A DNA stretch of 64,000 nucleotides, from positions 2,957,825 to 3,021,824 of the forward strand of contig NZ_KB910516.1 of NCBI RefSeq assembly GCF_000372825.1, given 5' to 3'. The DNA is from Methylobacterium sp. 77. Its GTDB lineage: Bacteria; Pseudomonadota; Alphaproteobacteria; Rhizobiales; Beijerinckiaceae. This document shows positions 49,541-58,652 of this stretch, piece after piece. Below the pieces are notes generated by a model. That model did not search any database and was not told where the DNA came from. It saw only the letters and a list, made by a program, of their open reading frames with translations. Within the stretch, counting starts at the first letter, position 1. Each line of letters begins with the position of its first letter. The position numbers were made by a program, and so were the translations under genes.

Positions 49541-49921
49541 ATGACGAAGACCGTGCTCATCGTTGAGGACAACGAACTGAACATGAAGCTCTTCAACGAT
49601 CTGTTGGAAGGGCACGGCTACGCGACGCTCAAGACGGCCAACGGCATCGAGGCGATCGAGCTCGCCCGCGCCCACCGGCCCGACCTGATCCTGATGGATA
49701 TCCAGCTCCCCGAGGTGTCCGGTCTCGAAGTTACGAAGTGGCTGAAGGAAGACGACGACCTCAAGCATATTCCCGTCATCGCCATTACCGCCTTCGCCAT
49801 GAAGGGCGACGAGGAGCGCATCCGCGAAGGCGGCTGCGAAGCCTATCTCTCGAAGCCGATTTCCGTGGCCAAGTTTCTCGCCACCGTCCGCCTCTACCTC
49901 GGCGACGGTGTCCGTTCATGA
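49541..49921 (+). CDS. divK: Cell-cycle response regulator DivK
   Basis: Single-domain receiver controlling CtrA activity via PleC, DivJ and CckA/DivL. 126 aa. Acidic residues in VEDNE, phospho-acceptor Asp53 ([10 protein letters not shown]), Thr in AITAFAM, Lys105 in LSKPIS. This is the classic DivK pattern including [20 protein letters not shown]. It is followed 55 bp on by pleD, the usual pairing. Confidence 0.96.
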   Translation: MTKTVLIVEDNELNMKLFNDLLEGHGYATLKTANGIEAIELARAHRPDLILMDIQLPEVSGLEVTKWLKEDDDLKHIPVIAITAFAMKGDEERIREGGCEAYLSKPISVAKFLATVRLYLGDGVRS

Positions 49922-49975
49922 TTGCGACCGTCGGCAGGCTCGCCTCGTCGAACCCATTTTAGTCTGCGAGGAACG

Positions 49976-51349
49976 ATGTCGGCCAGAATCCTGATCGTCG
50001 ATGATCTCTTCCCGAACGTGAAGCTGCTCGAGACCAAGCTGTCGCTCGAGTATTTCGACGTTCTCGCAGCCATGAACGGGCCGGATGCCATCGCGATCTG
50101 CGAGAAGGGGCTCTGCGACCTCGTCCTGCTCGACGTGATGATGCCCGGTATGGACGGGTTCGAAGTCTGCCGCCGCCTCAAGAACAATCCGGATACCGCC
50201 CACCTGCCGGTGGTCATGGTCACCGCGCTCGATCAGCCGGCGGATCGCCTGCGCGGCCTCGATGCCGGGGCCGACGACTTCCTGACGAAGCCGGTCGACG
50301 ACACCGCCCTGTTCACGCGCGTGCGCAGTCTCATCCGGCTGAAGGCCGTCACCGACGAGCTTCGCAGCCGCGCGATGGCCTCGCGCGAGTTCGGCATGGG
50401 CGATCCCCTCGCTCTCGCCACGGCGGAGGACGGCCAGAACGCGTCGATCCTGCTGGTGGAGGACCGGAAGAGCTCGTCCGAGCGGCTCTCGGCGGCTCTC
50501 GGCCACCACCACAAGGTCACGGTCGTCGCCGATCCGCACGATGCCCTGGTCCTCGCCACCGAGGGGCAGTTCGAGCTGGCCCTGGTCAGCCTCGACCTGC
50601 AGGGATTCGACGGCCTGCGCCTGTGCAGCCAGCTGCGCTCCCTCGACCGCACCCGCAACATGCCGGTGGTGATGATCGCCGAGGAGCACGACCGGGCGCG
50701 GGTGATCCGGGGCCTCGAATTCGGTGTGCACGACTATCTCATGCGCCCCGTGGACCGGAACGAACTCGTCGCCCGCGTCCGCACCCAGGTGCGTCGCCGC
50801 CGCTTCTCGGAGACCCTTCGCGGCGCCGTCCAGGCCTCGATGGAGATGGCGGTCACCGACGGCCTCACCGGGCTCCACAACCGGCGCTACCTCGACAGCC
50901 ACCTCGCCGTGCTGTTCGGCGACGCGGCCCTGCGCCACCGCCCGGTCTCGGCGCTGATGCTCGATATCGACCGGTTCAAGTCGATCAACGACACCTACGG
51001 CCACGAGGCCGGCGACGAGGTGCTCCGCGCCTTCGCCGGCCGCATCCGCCTGCATACCCGCAACGTCGACATCGTCTCCCGCTACGGCGGCGAGGAGGTC
51101 GTCATCATCCTGCCCGATGCGGAGCCGGATGCGGCCCATTTCATCGCCGAGCGCATCCGCGAACGGATCGAGGCGGTGCCGTTCCTGATCCAGCGCGAGA
51201 CGCGGGAAGTCCGCGTCACCGTCTCGATCGGGGTGGCCTGCCGCCATGCGGACGACAAGGGACCGGCGGACATGCTCAAACGGGCCGATCTGGCCCTCTA
51301 CCGCGCCAAGTCCGCCGGCCGGAACCGGGTCGAGGCCGAGGCCGCCTGA
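49976..51349 (+). CDS. pleD: Diguanylate cyclase PleD
   Basis: 457 aa: receiver 1 with Asp53 (LLDVMMPGMD), receiver 2 that lacks the phospho-acceptor context (adaptor), then a GGDEF domain. The signature reads GGEEV at 371-375 in place of the usual GGEEF. The I-site RNVD is kept at 362-365 and metal/GTP residues in LDIDRFKSINDTYGH are intact. The start at 49976 has GAGGAA before it. It makes c-di-GMP at the pole after DivJ/PleC signalling in Caulobacter; same role is inferred. Confidence 0.95.
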   Translation: MSARILIVDDLFPNVKLLETKLSLEYFDVLAAMNGPDAIAICEKGLCDLVLLDVMMPGMDGFEVCRRLKNNPDTAHLPVVMVTALDQPADRLRGLDAGADDFLTKPVDDTALFTRVRSLIRLKAVTDELRSRAMASREFGMGDPLALATAEDGQNASILLVEDRKSSSERLSAALGHHHKVTVVADPHDALVLATEGQFELALVSLDLQGFDGLRLCSQLRSLDRTRNMPVVMIAEEHDRARVIRGLEFGVHDYLMRPVDRNELVARVRTQVRRRRFSETLRGAVQASMEMAVTDGLTGLHNRRYLDSHLAVLFGDAALRHRPVSALMLDIDRFKSINDTYGHEAGDEVLRAFAGRIRLHTRNVDIVSRYGGEEVVIILPDAEPDAAHFIAERIRERIEAVPFLIQRETREVRVTVSIGVACRHADDKGPADMLKRADLALYRAKSAGRNRVEAEAA

Positions 51350-51383
51350 GATCGGTCCGGAAGGGCGGCCCTGATCGGAGACA

Positions 51384-52601
51384 TCAGGCCTCGCGGGGCG
51401 ATGTCCCGGCCTCGCGGGCCCAGGCGATGGCGGCACCGAGCGCCGCGATCCACCAGCCCTGCCAGGCCCCGTGCTCGACGAACGCCACCGCCGCGCAGGA
51501 GCCGACGAGGCTCAGCGCCACCACCCGCTCGCCGCGTGGCAGGCCCGCGAGACGCGTCAGCATCAACATCAGGCTCGCGCCGGCGAGGCCCGCGCCGACG
51601 ATGCCGAGCTCGGCCCAGATCTGCAGGAAGATGTTGTGGGGATGGCCCACGGCCAGCATCGGCCGCAGGTCCGGCTCGATCCGCGCCGCGACGGGCGTCT
51701 CGATGAACCGCGCCGACGTGCCGAACCCGGCTCCGCGCCAGGGATCGAGCGCCACGGCCGCGCCGAAGCTGCGGGCGATGGCGACGCGGGCGCGCGAACT
51801 GCTCTGGACCAGCCGCTCGTGCATCGCCTCCGGCATCGCCTTGTTGAGGAGGTCGCCCTCCACCGGCGCGAGGATGAAGGCCAGGGCGAGAGCCGCGCCG
51901 GCGATGCCGAGCCCCACCCGCTTCGGGGTCAGGACCGCCACGAGTGCCATGCCGGCACCGGCCGCGAGCCCCATGGCGGCGGCACCGCTGATCGACCGCA
52001 GGATCGCCGCGGCGCTGATCGCGAGCACCAGCAGCGCGGCGATGCCATGTCCGCGCCGGTAGAGCAGATAGGCCAGCGGCCCCGCGATCGGCATAATCGT
52101 CAGGACCGGGCGGTTGAGGACGAACAGCGCGACCCGCGACCCCATCGCCCGATGGAGCGGCAGGTCGGCGGCCAGGGCCGCGACGATGTAGAGGCCGGCG
52201 AGCGCGATCGACCAGGCGGCGAGCCTCGGCGCGAAGGCGGGCATGTTGCCGGGCGCGAGGCGGGCGAGAAGATAGGCGGCGGCGAGGCTCGGCAGAAACT
52301 CGCCGGCATTGCGCCAGGACAATCCCGCGAACGGAGCCCAGGCGATGCTGACGATCGCCCAGCCGAGGAAAGCGAGCGTGGCCACGCCGAGGGGCGTGGC
52401 GAGTGGCGCCAGCACCAGCCGCCCGGTTCCGCGCCGATCCTCGACCAGCCCGGCGGCGAGGAACAGGAGGGCGCAGAGCCCGACCACGACGGGGCTCGAC
52501 CGGTTGGCCAGGGCCATCACGACGGGGAGGATGGCAAGCGTGACGGCACCGGCGGCGCGCAGGCGCGCGGCCGTCTCCGATCGAGGCAGGGTCGCCGACA
52601 T
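51384..52601 (-). CDS. O-antigen ligase/polymerase-like membrane protein
   Basis: 405 aa with about ten to twelve hydrophobic helices. The Wzy_C motif GHPHNIFLQIWAELGIVGA is well preserved, clearer than in the paralogue at 28937. Probably acts on surface polysaccharide at the periplasmic face. No polysaccharide genes adjoin. It is 22 bp upstream of the DUF2059 gene's stop, on the same strand, and is convergent with pleD. Confidence 0.85.
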   Translation of the reverse strand: MSATLPRSETAARLRAAGAVTLAILPVVMALANRSSPVVVGLCALLFLAAGLVEDRRGTGRLVLAPLATPLGVATLAFLGWAIVSIAWAPFAGLSWRNAGEFLPSLAAAYLLARLAPGNMPAFAPRLAAWSIALAGLYIVAALAADLPLHRAMGSRVALFVLNRPVLTIMPIAGPLAYLLYRRGHGIAALLVLAISAAAILRSISGAAAMGLAAGAGMALVAVLTPKRVGLGIAGAALALAFILAPVEGDLLNKAMPEAMHERLVQSSSRARVAIARSFGAAVALDPWRGAGFGTSARFIETPVAARIEPDLRPMLAVGHPHNIFLQIWAELGIVGAGLAGASLMLMLTRLAGLPRGERVVALSLVGSCAAVAFVEHGAWQGWWIAALGAAIAWAREAGTSPREA

Positions 52602-52623
52602 CAGGAAGGGGACGAGCCGGCGA

Positions 52624-53217
52624 TTACTGGAGCTCGTGCCCGCGCTTGCCCATCTCGGCGCGCACGCGGACCATCATGTATTCGGATACGCCCTGGGTCC
52701 AGTTCTGCATGGCCTGGACGATCTCGTCGAGCACCTGGGGCTGGGTCTCGACGTAGCGCTTGCCCGCCGCCGAATGGAAGAAGGCGACGATCTCGGTGAG
52801 CTCCGCCTCGGACAGCCGGCTCGCATAGATCTTGGCGGCCGTCTCGATCATCATCTGCTTCTGGAGTTCCATCTCCGGCGCCAGCCCGGTCAGGACCTCG
52901 TCGAGATCCTTGGTCAGGTCCGGGCGGGTGATGGCGGCCTGCTTGATCTGCTGGCCGAAGGCCGGAAGGATCGAGTCGAACGAGCGGGCGATGCCCGAAG
53001 CGAGGGTGACCTCACGGGCGAGGGCCAGGTGGTTCGGCGTGAAGGTCGGCTGCTGAGCGGCGGGGGTGACGGGGGCCGGCGCAGCGGGCTTGGCGCCGGG
53101 CTTGGCCGGTGCAGCCGGCTTCTGCGCCTGGGCGTGGCCGTCCGTCGGAACCGAGGCCGCGAAGAGCCCGGCGAGAATCACGGCGGCAAGGGAGGAGAAG
53201 AGGGGGCGGCGGGACAT
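52624..53217 (-). CDS. Periplasmic DUF2059 protein
   Basis: 197 aa. Signal peptide to about residue 29 (FAASVPTDGHA), an Ala/Pro/Lys linker, then the helical DUF2059 domain: LTEIVAFFHSAAGKRYVETQPQV is its hallmark. Function unknown. The ATG at 53217 places the signal peptide correctly; the frame extends further into rpiA's 3' region but without use. It starts 71 bp downstream of the rpiA stop. Confidence 0.87.
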   Translation of the reverse strand: MSRRPLFSSLAAVILAGLFAASVPTDGHAQAQKPAAPAKPGAKPAAPAPVTPAAQQPTFTPNHLALAREVTLASGIARSFDSILPAFGQQIKQAAITRPDLTKDLDEVLTGLAPEMELQKQMMIETAAKIYASRLSEAELTEIVAFFHSAAGKRYVETQPQVLDEIVQAMQNWTQGVSEYMMVRVRAEMGKRGHELQ

Positions 53218-53287
53218 GGCGAGCGCTCCGGAAGGGCGTGTCGGTATGGGAGAAGAGGCGTGATCGGAGAAAAGGTCTGGCGGCGGC

Positions 53288-53998
53288 TCAGACGGCGCCG
53301 AGGCAGATGACGTGGGCTTGGCCATCGCGCGCCTCCGCGAGGATGGCGCCGGTGGCGAGGCCCAGGAACAGGCCGTGCTCGACCACTCCCGGCACCGCCC
53401 AGAGCGAGGCGGACAGGCGCTCCGGATCGGCGATGGCCGTCAGATGGGCGTCGAGGATGAGATGGCCGCCATCCGTCACGAAGGGCGCACCGCCAGGGCC
53501 GGCGCGCAGGACGAGGTCGCCCGCGCATCCGGCGCTCTCGATGGCTTGGGCCAACGCGATGCGGGTGGCGCCGAGACCGAACCGGTTGACCTCGACCGGC
53601 AAGGGAAACGCACCGAGCGTCGTCACGGATTTCGCCGCGTCGGCGATCACCACCATGCGGCGGCTGGCAAAGGCCACGATCTTCTCGCGGAGCAGCGCGC
53701 CGCCGCCGCCCTTGACCAGGCGCATATGGGCGTCGATCTCGTCGGCGCCGTCGATGGTGAGGTCGAGTTCGGGAAGGTCTTCGAGGGTGGCCAGCGGAAT
53801 GCCGACGCGCTCGGCGGCGATCCGGGTCGCTTCCGATGTCGGGACGCCCGTCACCTTGAGCCCGTCTCGCACCCGCGCGCCGAGGAGCTCCACGAACACG
53901 TTGGCGGTACTGCCGGTCCCGATGCCGAGCCGCATCCCGTCCTCGACGAGATCGATGGCGCGGGCGGCAGCGGCGCGACGCAGGTCGGGAGCACTCAC
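53288..53998 (-). CDS. rpiA: Ribose-5-phosphate isomerase A
   Basis: Interconverts ribose 5-phosphate and ribulose 5-phosphate. 236 aa. GIGTGSTA at 25-32 binds phosphate, TIDGADEID near 81-89 carries catalytic acids, and [13 protein letters not shown] follows with the catalytic Lys/Glu region. The GTG at 53998 gives the family length; the much longer upstream frame overlaps the next gene and is rejected. In serine-cycle methylotrophs it serves the pentose phosphate pathway. Confidence 0.95.
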   Translation of the reverse strand: MSAPDLRRAAAARAIDLVEDGMRLGIGTGSTANVFVELLGARVRDGLKVTGVPTSEATRIAAERVGIPLATLEDLPELDLTIDGADEIDAHMRLVKGGGGALLREKIVAFASRRMVVIADAAKSVTTLGAFPLPVEVNRFGLGATRIALAQAIESAGCAGDLVLRAGPGGAPFVTDGGHLILDAHLTAIADPERLSASLWAVPGVVEHGLFLGLATGAILAEARDGQAHVICLGAV

Positions 53999-54156
53999 GG
54001 TCGTGTCCCGTCGGCAGGGAGGGAGGGGGCGAGGCGCATGGTCGGGCTCTCGGGCTACGGCAGCGTGTGCCGCTGAAAGTCGGGAGGCCCTAGCACGGCT
54101 GGCAACGCCGTCCAACGCAGGCCGGGCCGATGACGCGCGACGATCGGCGGCGACCG

Positions 54157-54711
54157 TCAGGGGCGCGTGTTCTGCGGCGGCGTGGCACTCGGCCCCGCGC
54201 GGCCCGGCGCCTGCCCCGTCGCCACGGCTTCGTCGGCGCCGCTGGTGGCCGGGTTCGCCTGCGCCGTGCAGACCACCGCCTCCTTCTGGAGCTGGACGTA
54301 GCAGATGCTCATCTCGCCGGTGCGGTAATTGACGCGGAACACCCCGGCCTCGCGGGTGTGCCGGGACGCGACGAGGCCGTATTCCGACGGCGCCTGGGCG
54401 CTGGCGCCCTCGCCCGAGCCGTAGCAGACGGTGAGGCCGACACTGCCCACCGCGCCTTCGCGCAGTCCATACTGGCACGACGTGACCTCGCCGGTGACCT
54501 TGTCGACGCGGTAGACCCGGTTGAGGTCGATCTGCGGTGCGGGCACGAACTCGAAGGACGCGGCACCGGCAGCGCCGGCCGTGCCGGCGAGCAGGGCCAG
54601 GGTGAGCGCGGCCCGACATCCGACAAGGCTCCGGCGCCCTGTGCCCGATCGGGCGGATGGGGCGGGAGTTTGCGATGGGAATGCGGAATCGGTCGGCAGT
54701 GTCGAACGCAT
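54157..54711 (-). CDS. Secreted protein of unknown function
   Basis: 184 aa. A basic N-terminus and hydrophobic stretch ([17 protein letters not shown]) form a signal peptide. The mature part has two similar segments, [18 protein letters not shown] and [16 protein letters not shown], each with a cysteine, suggesting an internal repeat. Two further cysteines (VCYGSG and VCTAQ) and a Pro/Ala tail complete it. Family not recognised. The ATG at 54711 is preferred over an earlier one 28 codons upstream. Confidence 0.7.
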   Translation of the reverse strand: MRSTLPTDSAFPSQTPAPSARSGTGRRSLVGCRAALTLALLAGTAGAAGAASFEFVPAPQIDLNRVYRVDKVTGEVTSCQYGLREGAVGSVGLTVCYGSGEGASAQAPSEYGLVASRHTREAGVFRVNYRTGEMSICYVQLQKEAVVCTAQANPATSGADEAVATGQAPGRAGPSATPPQNTRP

Positions 54712-54962
54712 GGTCGCCTTCGTGTCCGGATGAAGACAGGGGAATCTCGATGCCGCTCCCCTATAGCGGCCTTGCGGCGCAACCGTGACCCGCACGTGGC
54801 CGCCTTGATCGCAGCATCAGCGGATTCTACAGCTTCGGACCCGATACCGGATCCGGGCCGATGACGTAAGTCCTTGTGTTCGCATCGGAGTTTCACCGAA
54901 GGACGGCGACGCGGGGTCCGATGCCGCCTGCCTCGTCATCCCAACCAACCTTGCGAGTCCCC

Positions 54963-55652
54963 ATGCCAAGCCTGCCGCCCATCGTCGTGTTCGATCTCGA
55001 CGGAACCCTCGCCGAGACCGCGGGCGACCTCGTCGGCACCCTCAACGCGATCCTCTCTCGCGAAGGCCTGCCGACGCTGCCCCTCGAACGGGCCCGCGAC
55101 ATGATCGGCGCCGGCGCGAAGGCGCTGATCCAGCGCGGCTTCGAGGCTGCGGGAGAACCCATCGACGACGCCCGCCTGCAGACGCTCTTCGTCGACTTCC
55201 TCGACCATTACGGACAGCATCTCAGCGAGCATTCCTACCTGTTCCCCGGCGTCGAGGCGGCGCTCGATACGCTGAGCGCGCGCGGCTTCCTCCTCGCGGT
55301 CTGCACCAACAAGGTCGAGGCTCATGCCAAGCAATTGCTGGAGGAACTCGGCGTCGCCGGACGCTTCGCCGCCATCTGCGGCCGCGACACGTTCCCGGTC
55401 TACAAGCCGAACCCGGCCCATATCACGCTGACGGTGGAGCAGGCGAAGGGCGACGTCTCCCGCGCCGTCATGGTCGGGGATTCCCGTGCCGATATCGACG
55501 CGGCCAAGGCAGCGGGGATTCCGGTGATCGCGGTGCCGTTCGGCTATACCGATCAGCCCGTGGAGCAACTCGGCCCGACGCGGGTGATCCAGCATTTCGA
55601 CGATCTGGTGGAGGCGGTCGATGCCCTCGTCCCGGCTTCCGCGACGGTCTGA
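54963..55652 (+). CDS. Phosphoglycolate phosphatase-like HAD hydrolase
   Basis: 229 aa. Motif I FDLDGTLAET has Asp11 and Asp13, followed by the four-helix cap with GAGAKALIQRGF. Motif II is VCTNK, motif III the Lys in YKPNP, motif IV MVGDSRADIDAAKAAGI. This is the Gph pattern; substrate phosphoglycolate is inferred. The start at the last of three in-frame ATGs (54963) fits family length. Confidence 0.87.
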   Translation: MPSLPPIVVFDLDGTLAETAGDLVGTLNAILSREGLPTLPLERARDMIGAGAKALIQRGFEAAGEPIDDARLQTLFVDFLDHYGQHLSEHSYLFPGVEAALDTLSARGFLLAVCTNKVEAHAKQLLEELGVAGRFAAICGRDTFPVYKPNPAHITLTVEQAKGDVSRAVMVGDSRADIDAAKAAGIPVIAVPFGYTDQPVEQLGPTRVIQHFDDLVEAVDALVPASATV

Positions 55653-55658
55653 GGGGAA

Positions 55659-55733
55659 TGGTGGGCGCGACAGGGATCGAACCTGTGACCCTTCGCGTGT
55701 GAAGCGAATGCTCTCCCGCTGAGCTACGCACCC
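55659..55733 (-). tRNA. tRNA-Val (anticodon CAC)
   Basis: The minus strand folds as a complete cloverleaf. The acceptor stem is GGGTGCG/CGCGCCC with one G-U pair. The D arm lies in TAGCTCAGCGGGAGAGCA. The anticodon stem TTCGC/GCGAA carries the loop TTCACAC, giving anticodon CAC for valine codon GTG. The T arm has GGTTCGATCC. The 3' CCA is encoded. 75 nt in total. Confidence 0.97.
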
Positions 55734-55770
55734 GGACCGAGGGCCTTCTAGGGCGAGCCCCGCTCGCCCG

Positions 55771-57489
55771 TCAAGACCTGTTCTGGCCTGTCGTGCCCGG
55801 CGGCGAACCCAGCCGCAGCAGCAGCGCCACCGGGATCAGACCGACGAGGACGATGAGGAGGGCCGCGACTGCGCCGTCCTCGTAGGTGCCGCGCACCGCC
55901 TCGCCGTAGAGATGGGTCGCCAGCGTCTCGACGTTGAGGGGGCGCAGGAGCAGGGTCGCCGGCAGTTCCTTGACGCAATCGACGAAGACGAGGAGCGCCC
56001 CGCTGAGCACCGCCGGCCACGCCATCGGCAGGTGCACGCGCATCAGCGTGGCGACGGGGCCGCGCCCGAGCACGCGACCGGCCTCCCCCAGGGATGCGGG
56101 CACCTTGGACAGGCCCGCCTCGCAGGCGCCGACCCCGACCGCGAGAAACCGCACCAGATAGGCGACCACGAGGGCGCCGCCCGCGCCGACGCCGACGATG
56201 GCGGGGGCGACGCCGAAGAGCGTCGTGGTGACGCCGGACAGGGCGCCGTCGGCGAGGGCCAGGGGGCCGAGAAGGCCGATCGCCAGGATCGCGCCCGGCA
56301 GCGCATAGCCGAGGGCGGCGATGCGGATCAGCCCCTGTCCGAGACCGCGCGAGACGAGGCGCGGGCCGGCGGCGACGAGGAACCCGCAGGCGGCGGCCAG
56401 CAAGGTGGCGAGGCCGGCATAGAGCAGGGTGTTGCCCGCCTCGGCGATGACGTCCTTCGGGAAGCCGAGCCGGGTGACGCGGGCGATGGCCGAATGGACG
56501 AGGTAGGCCGCCGGGATCAGGAAGCCGATGGCGATGGGGACGAGGCCGAGGCCGAGCGCTCCCATCGCCGCCGCGCCCGACAGTTCGTGCCGGGCCATGC
56601 CGCGCGGGCGCTGGGCCGAGCCGGAATAGCCGCGCCCGCGCCGCCCCCAGCGCTCGGCCGCGAGGAGCAGGAGCACCATTGCCAGCATCACCAGGGCGAT
56701 CTGGGCGGCGCCGGGCAGGTCGGAGCGGTTGATCCAGGTGGCGTAGACCTGCACCGTGAGGGTTCTCACCCCGAGGAATTCCGCGGCGCCGATGTCGTTC
56801 AGCGTCTCCATCAGGGCGAGGCTGGTGCCGAGCGCGATGGCGGGGCGCGCCAGCGGCAGGGCGATCCTGAAGAACACCGCCGAGGGCGAACGCCCGAGGA
56901 TGCGCGCCGCCTCGATGAGCGTGCCCGCCTGCATCAGGAACAGCGCCCGCGTCGGCAGGTAGACGTAGGGATAGAGCACGAAACCGAGGAGCAGGATGCA
57001 GCCCGGCAGGGAGCGGATCTCGGGCAGCAACAGGTCCTTCGGCCGCGCGAAGCCGAGGAGATCGCGCAGGGTGCTCTGGACCGGGCCGATCGGATGCAGG
57101 AGGTCGAGATAGGCGAAGGCGACGATGTAGGTCGGCACCGCCAGGGGCAGCAGCAGCCCGATCTCGAGAAGGCGCCGGCCCCGGAACTCGTAGGCCGCGA
57201 CGAGCCAGGCGGAGCCGGCCCCGAGCATGACGACGATGATGCCGACGCCGAGGAGAAGCAGGGTCGTCGTCGTCGTCGCCTGCGGCAGCACATGCGCCAG
57301 CAGGTGCGGCCAGACCTCGCCCGTGCCCTGCATCGCCGTGAGCGCCAGGGAGGCCACCGGGCTCAGAATCACGGCGGCCAGGGCGATGGCCCCCGCCGCC
57401 CATGCGAGGGGGCCGAGCCGCGGGCGCGGCGCTGGGTTCGGTGAGGAGATCGCGGCCTGCGGTTCGGCGAGCTCGATGGCGACCGGCAT
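55771..57489 (-). CDS. fbpB: Ferric iron ABC transporter permease (two-domain)
   Basis: 572 aa, about twelve transmembrane helices in two homologous halves, as in FbpB/SfuB permeases. Each half ends with an EAA-like loop (EAARILGRSPSAVFFRIALPLARPA and EAGRVLGRGPVATLMRVHLPMAWPA). Imports ferric iron released by the binding protein upstream. ATG at 57489 is 10 bp after the fbpA stop. The overlapping frame on the same strand (to 57403) is a shadow. Confidence 0.93.
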   Translation of the reverse strand: MPVAIELAEPQAAISSPNPAPRPRLGPLAWAAGAIALAAVILSPVASLALTAMQGTGEVWPHLLAHVLPQATTTTTLLLLGVGIIVVMLGAGSAWLVAAYEFRGRRLLEIGLLLPLAVPTYIVAFAYLDLLHPIGPVQSTLRDLLGFARPKDLLLPEIRSLPGCILLLGFVLYPYVYLPTRALFLMQAGTLIEAARILGRSPSAVFFRIALPLARPAIALGTSLALMETLNDIGAAEFLGVRTLTVQVYATWINRSDLPGAAQIALVMLAMVLLLLAAERWGRRGRGYSGSAQRPRGMARHELSGAAAMGALGLGLVPIAIGFLIPAAYLVHSAIARVTRLGFPKDVIAEAGNTLLYAGLATLLAAACGFLVAAGPRLVSRGLGQGLIRIAALGYALPGAILAIGLLGPLALADGALSGVTTTLFGVAPAIVGVGAGGALVVAYLVRFLAVGVGACEAGLSKVPASLGEAGRVLGRGPVATLMRVHLPMAWPAVLSGALLVFVDCVKELPATLLLRPLNVETLATHLYGEAVRGTYEDGAVAALLIVLVGLIPVALLLRLGSPPGTTGQNRS

Positions 57490-57499
57490 CGGTCGCGCG

Positions 57500-58528
57500 T
57501 CAGTTGTCGAAGCCGACCGTATCCACCAGCAGGCTCGCCGCCTTGCGGCTGCGGGCGATCTCGGCCAGCGGCACCGTGTCGATGGTCAGCGAGCCGAGCG
57601 CCACGAGCAGCGGGTCGATCGGCGCGCCGGCCTTCACCGGATACTCGAAATTGGCCTTCGCATAGAGGCCCTGGCCCTCGTCGGAGACGAGGTATTCGAG
57701 GAGCTTGACCGCTTCGTCGCGGTTCGGCGCCGATTTGGCGACGACGGCGCCGGAGACGTTCACATGGGTGCCGCCGCCGGCGAAGGTCGGCAGCACCACC
57801 TTGATCCCGTCGCCCCATTTCTGCTGGTCCGGGCCGCCTTTGCCCGAGCGCATCAGGCCGACATAGTAGGAATTGCCGAGCCCGACGGCGCAGGTGCCGG
57901 CGAGGATGTCGCGGGCGACGTCGCGGTCGCCGCCGGTGGGCTTGCGCGCGAGGTTGGCCTTCACCCCGGTGAGCCAGTCCTTCGCCTTATCCGGCCCGTG
58001 CTTGACGATGTAATGGGCGATCAACGCCGTGTTGTAGGGATGCTGGCCGGCCCGCAGGCAGAGCTTGCCCTTCCATTTCGGATCGGCGAGATCCTCGTAG
58101 GTCAGGGCGGTCTCGGCGAGGTCCTTGTCGGCATAGGCGATCCGGGCGCGCATGGAGAGGGCGTACCAGAGGCCGTCGGCATCGCGCAGGGGCGCGGGGA
58201 TAGCGGCGACCAGGGCCTCGGTGCGGACCGGCTGCGCGAGGCCGCGATCGACCAGCTCGATCAGGTTGCCGATATCGACGGTCATGAGCACGTCCGCCTT
58301 CGAGCGCTCGCCCTCGGCGGCCACACGCTCGGCGAGCCCCTTTTCGACGAAGACCGTGTTGACGGTGACGCCGCTCTTGGCGGTGTAGGCATCGAGCAGC
58401 GGCTTGATCAGGCCGGGTTCACGGGTGGTGTAGAGGTTGACCTCGGCCGCCGCCGCACCGGCGATCCAGGCGAAGGCCGCCGCACCGCCGAGCAGAGATT
58501 TCGAGACCCAACCGACCATGACGTCCAT
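57500..58528 (-). CDS. fbpA: Ferric iron ABC transporter substrate-binding protein
   Basis: 342 aa periplasmic binding protein of the FbpA/AfuA/FutA type. Signal peptide to about residue 27, then EVNLYTTREPGLIKPLLDAYT. The iron-site tyrosines are in GNSYYVGLMRS. The FAGGGTHVNVSGAVVAKSAPN region is typical for the family. Between it and the ATPase gene upstream lie 124 AT-rich bases that may hold an own promoter. Confidence 0.93.
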   Translation of the reverse strand: MDVMVGWVSKSLLGGAAAFAWIAGAAAAEVNLYTTREPGLIKPLLDAYTAKSGVTVNTVFVEKGLAERVAAEGERSKADVLMTVDIGNLIELVDRGLAQPVRTEALVAAIPAPLRDADGLWYALSMRARIAYADKDLAETALTYEDLADPKWKGKLCLRAGQHPYNTALIAHYIVKHGPDKAKDWLTGVKANLARKPTGGDRDVARDILAGTCAVGLGNSYYVGLMRSGKGGPDQQKWGDGIKVVLPTFAGGGTHVNVSGAVVAKSAPNRDEAVKLLEYLVSDEGQGLYAKANFEYPVKAGAPIDPLLVALGSLTIDTVPLAEIARSRKAASLLVDTVGFDN

Positions 58529-58602
58529 CCGATTTGCGTGGCGAACGGTTCAGGGCGGCATCCGGGAGAGAAAAGCAAGACTTATGTCTTTGATTTAGTA
58601 CA

Positions 58603-58626
58603 GTTAAAAACTATACTTCCAAATGC
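58603..58626. promoter_or_regulatory. AT-rich motif cluster before fbpA
   Basis: In the fbpC-fbpA gap the minus strand carries GCATTTGGAA (58626-58617) followed by a TATAGT word and AGTTTTTAAC (58612-58603). Both ten-base words recur elsewhere in the locus: the first in the Crp/Fnr promoter (59920-59929), the second before the receptor gene (61321-61330). A promoter or regulator site is plausible. Confidence 0.4.
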
Positions 58627-58652
58627 CGGCAAGCACGAACGGAGAGCCTCGT

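Noticed and set aside
55748-57403. 551-codon frame overlapping fbpB on the same strand
   Set aside because: fbpB shows clear transmembrane helices and EAA loops; the other frame is Arg/Pro-rich low complexity.
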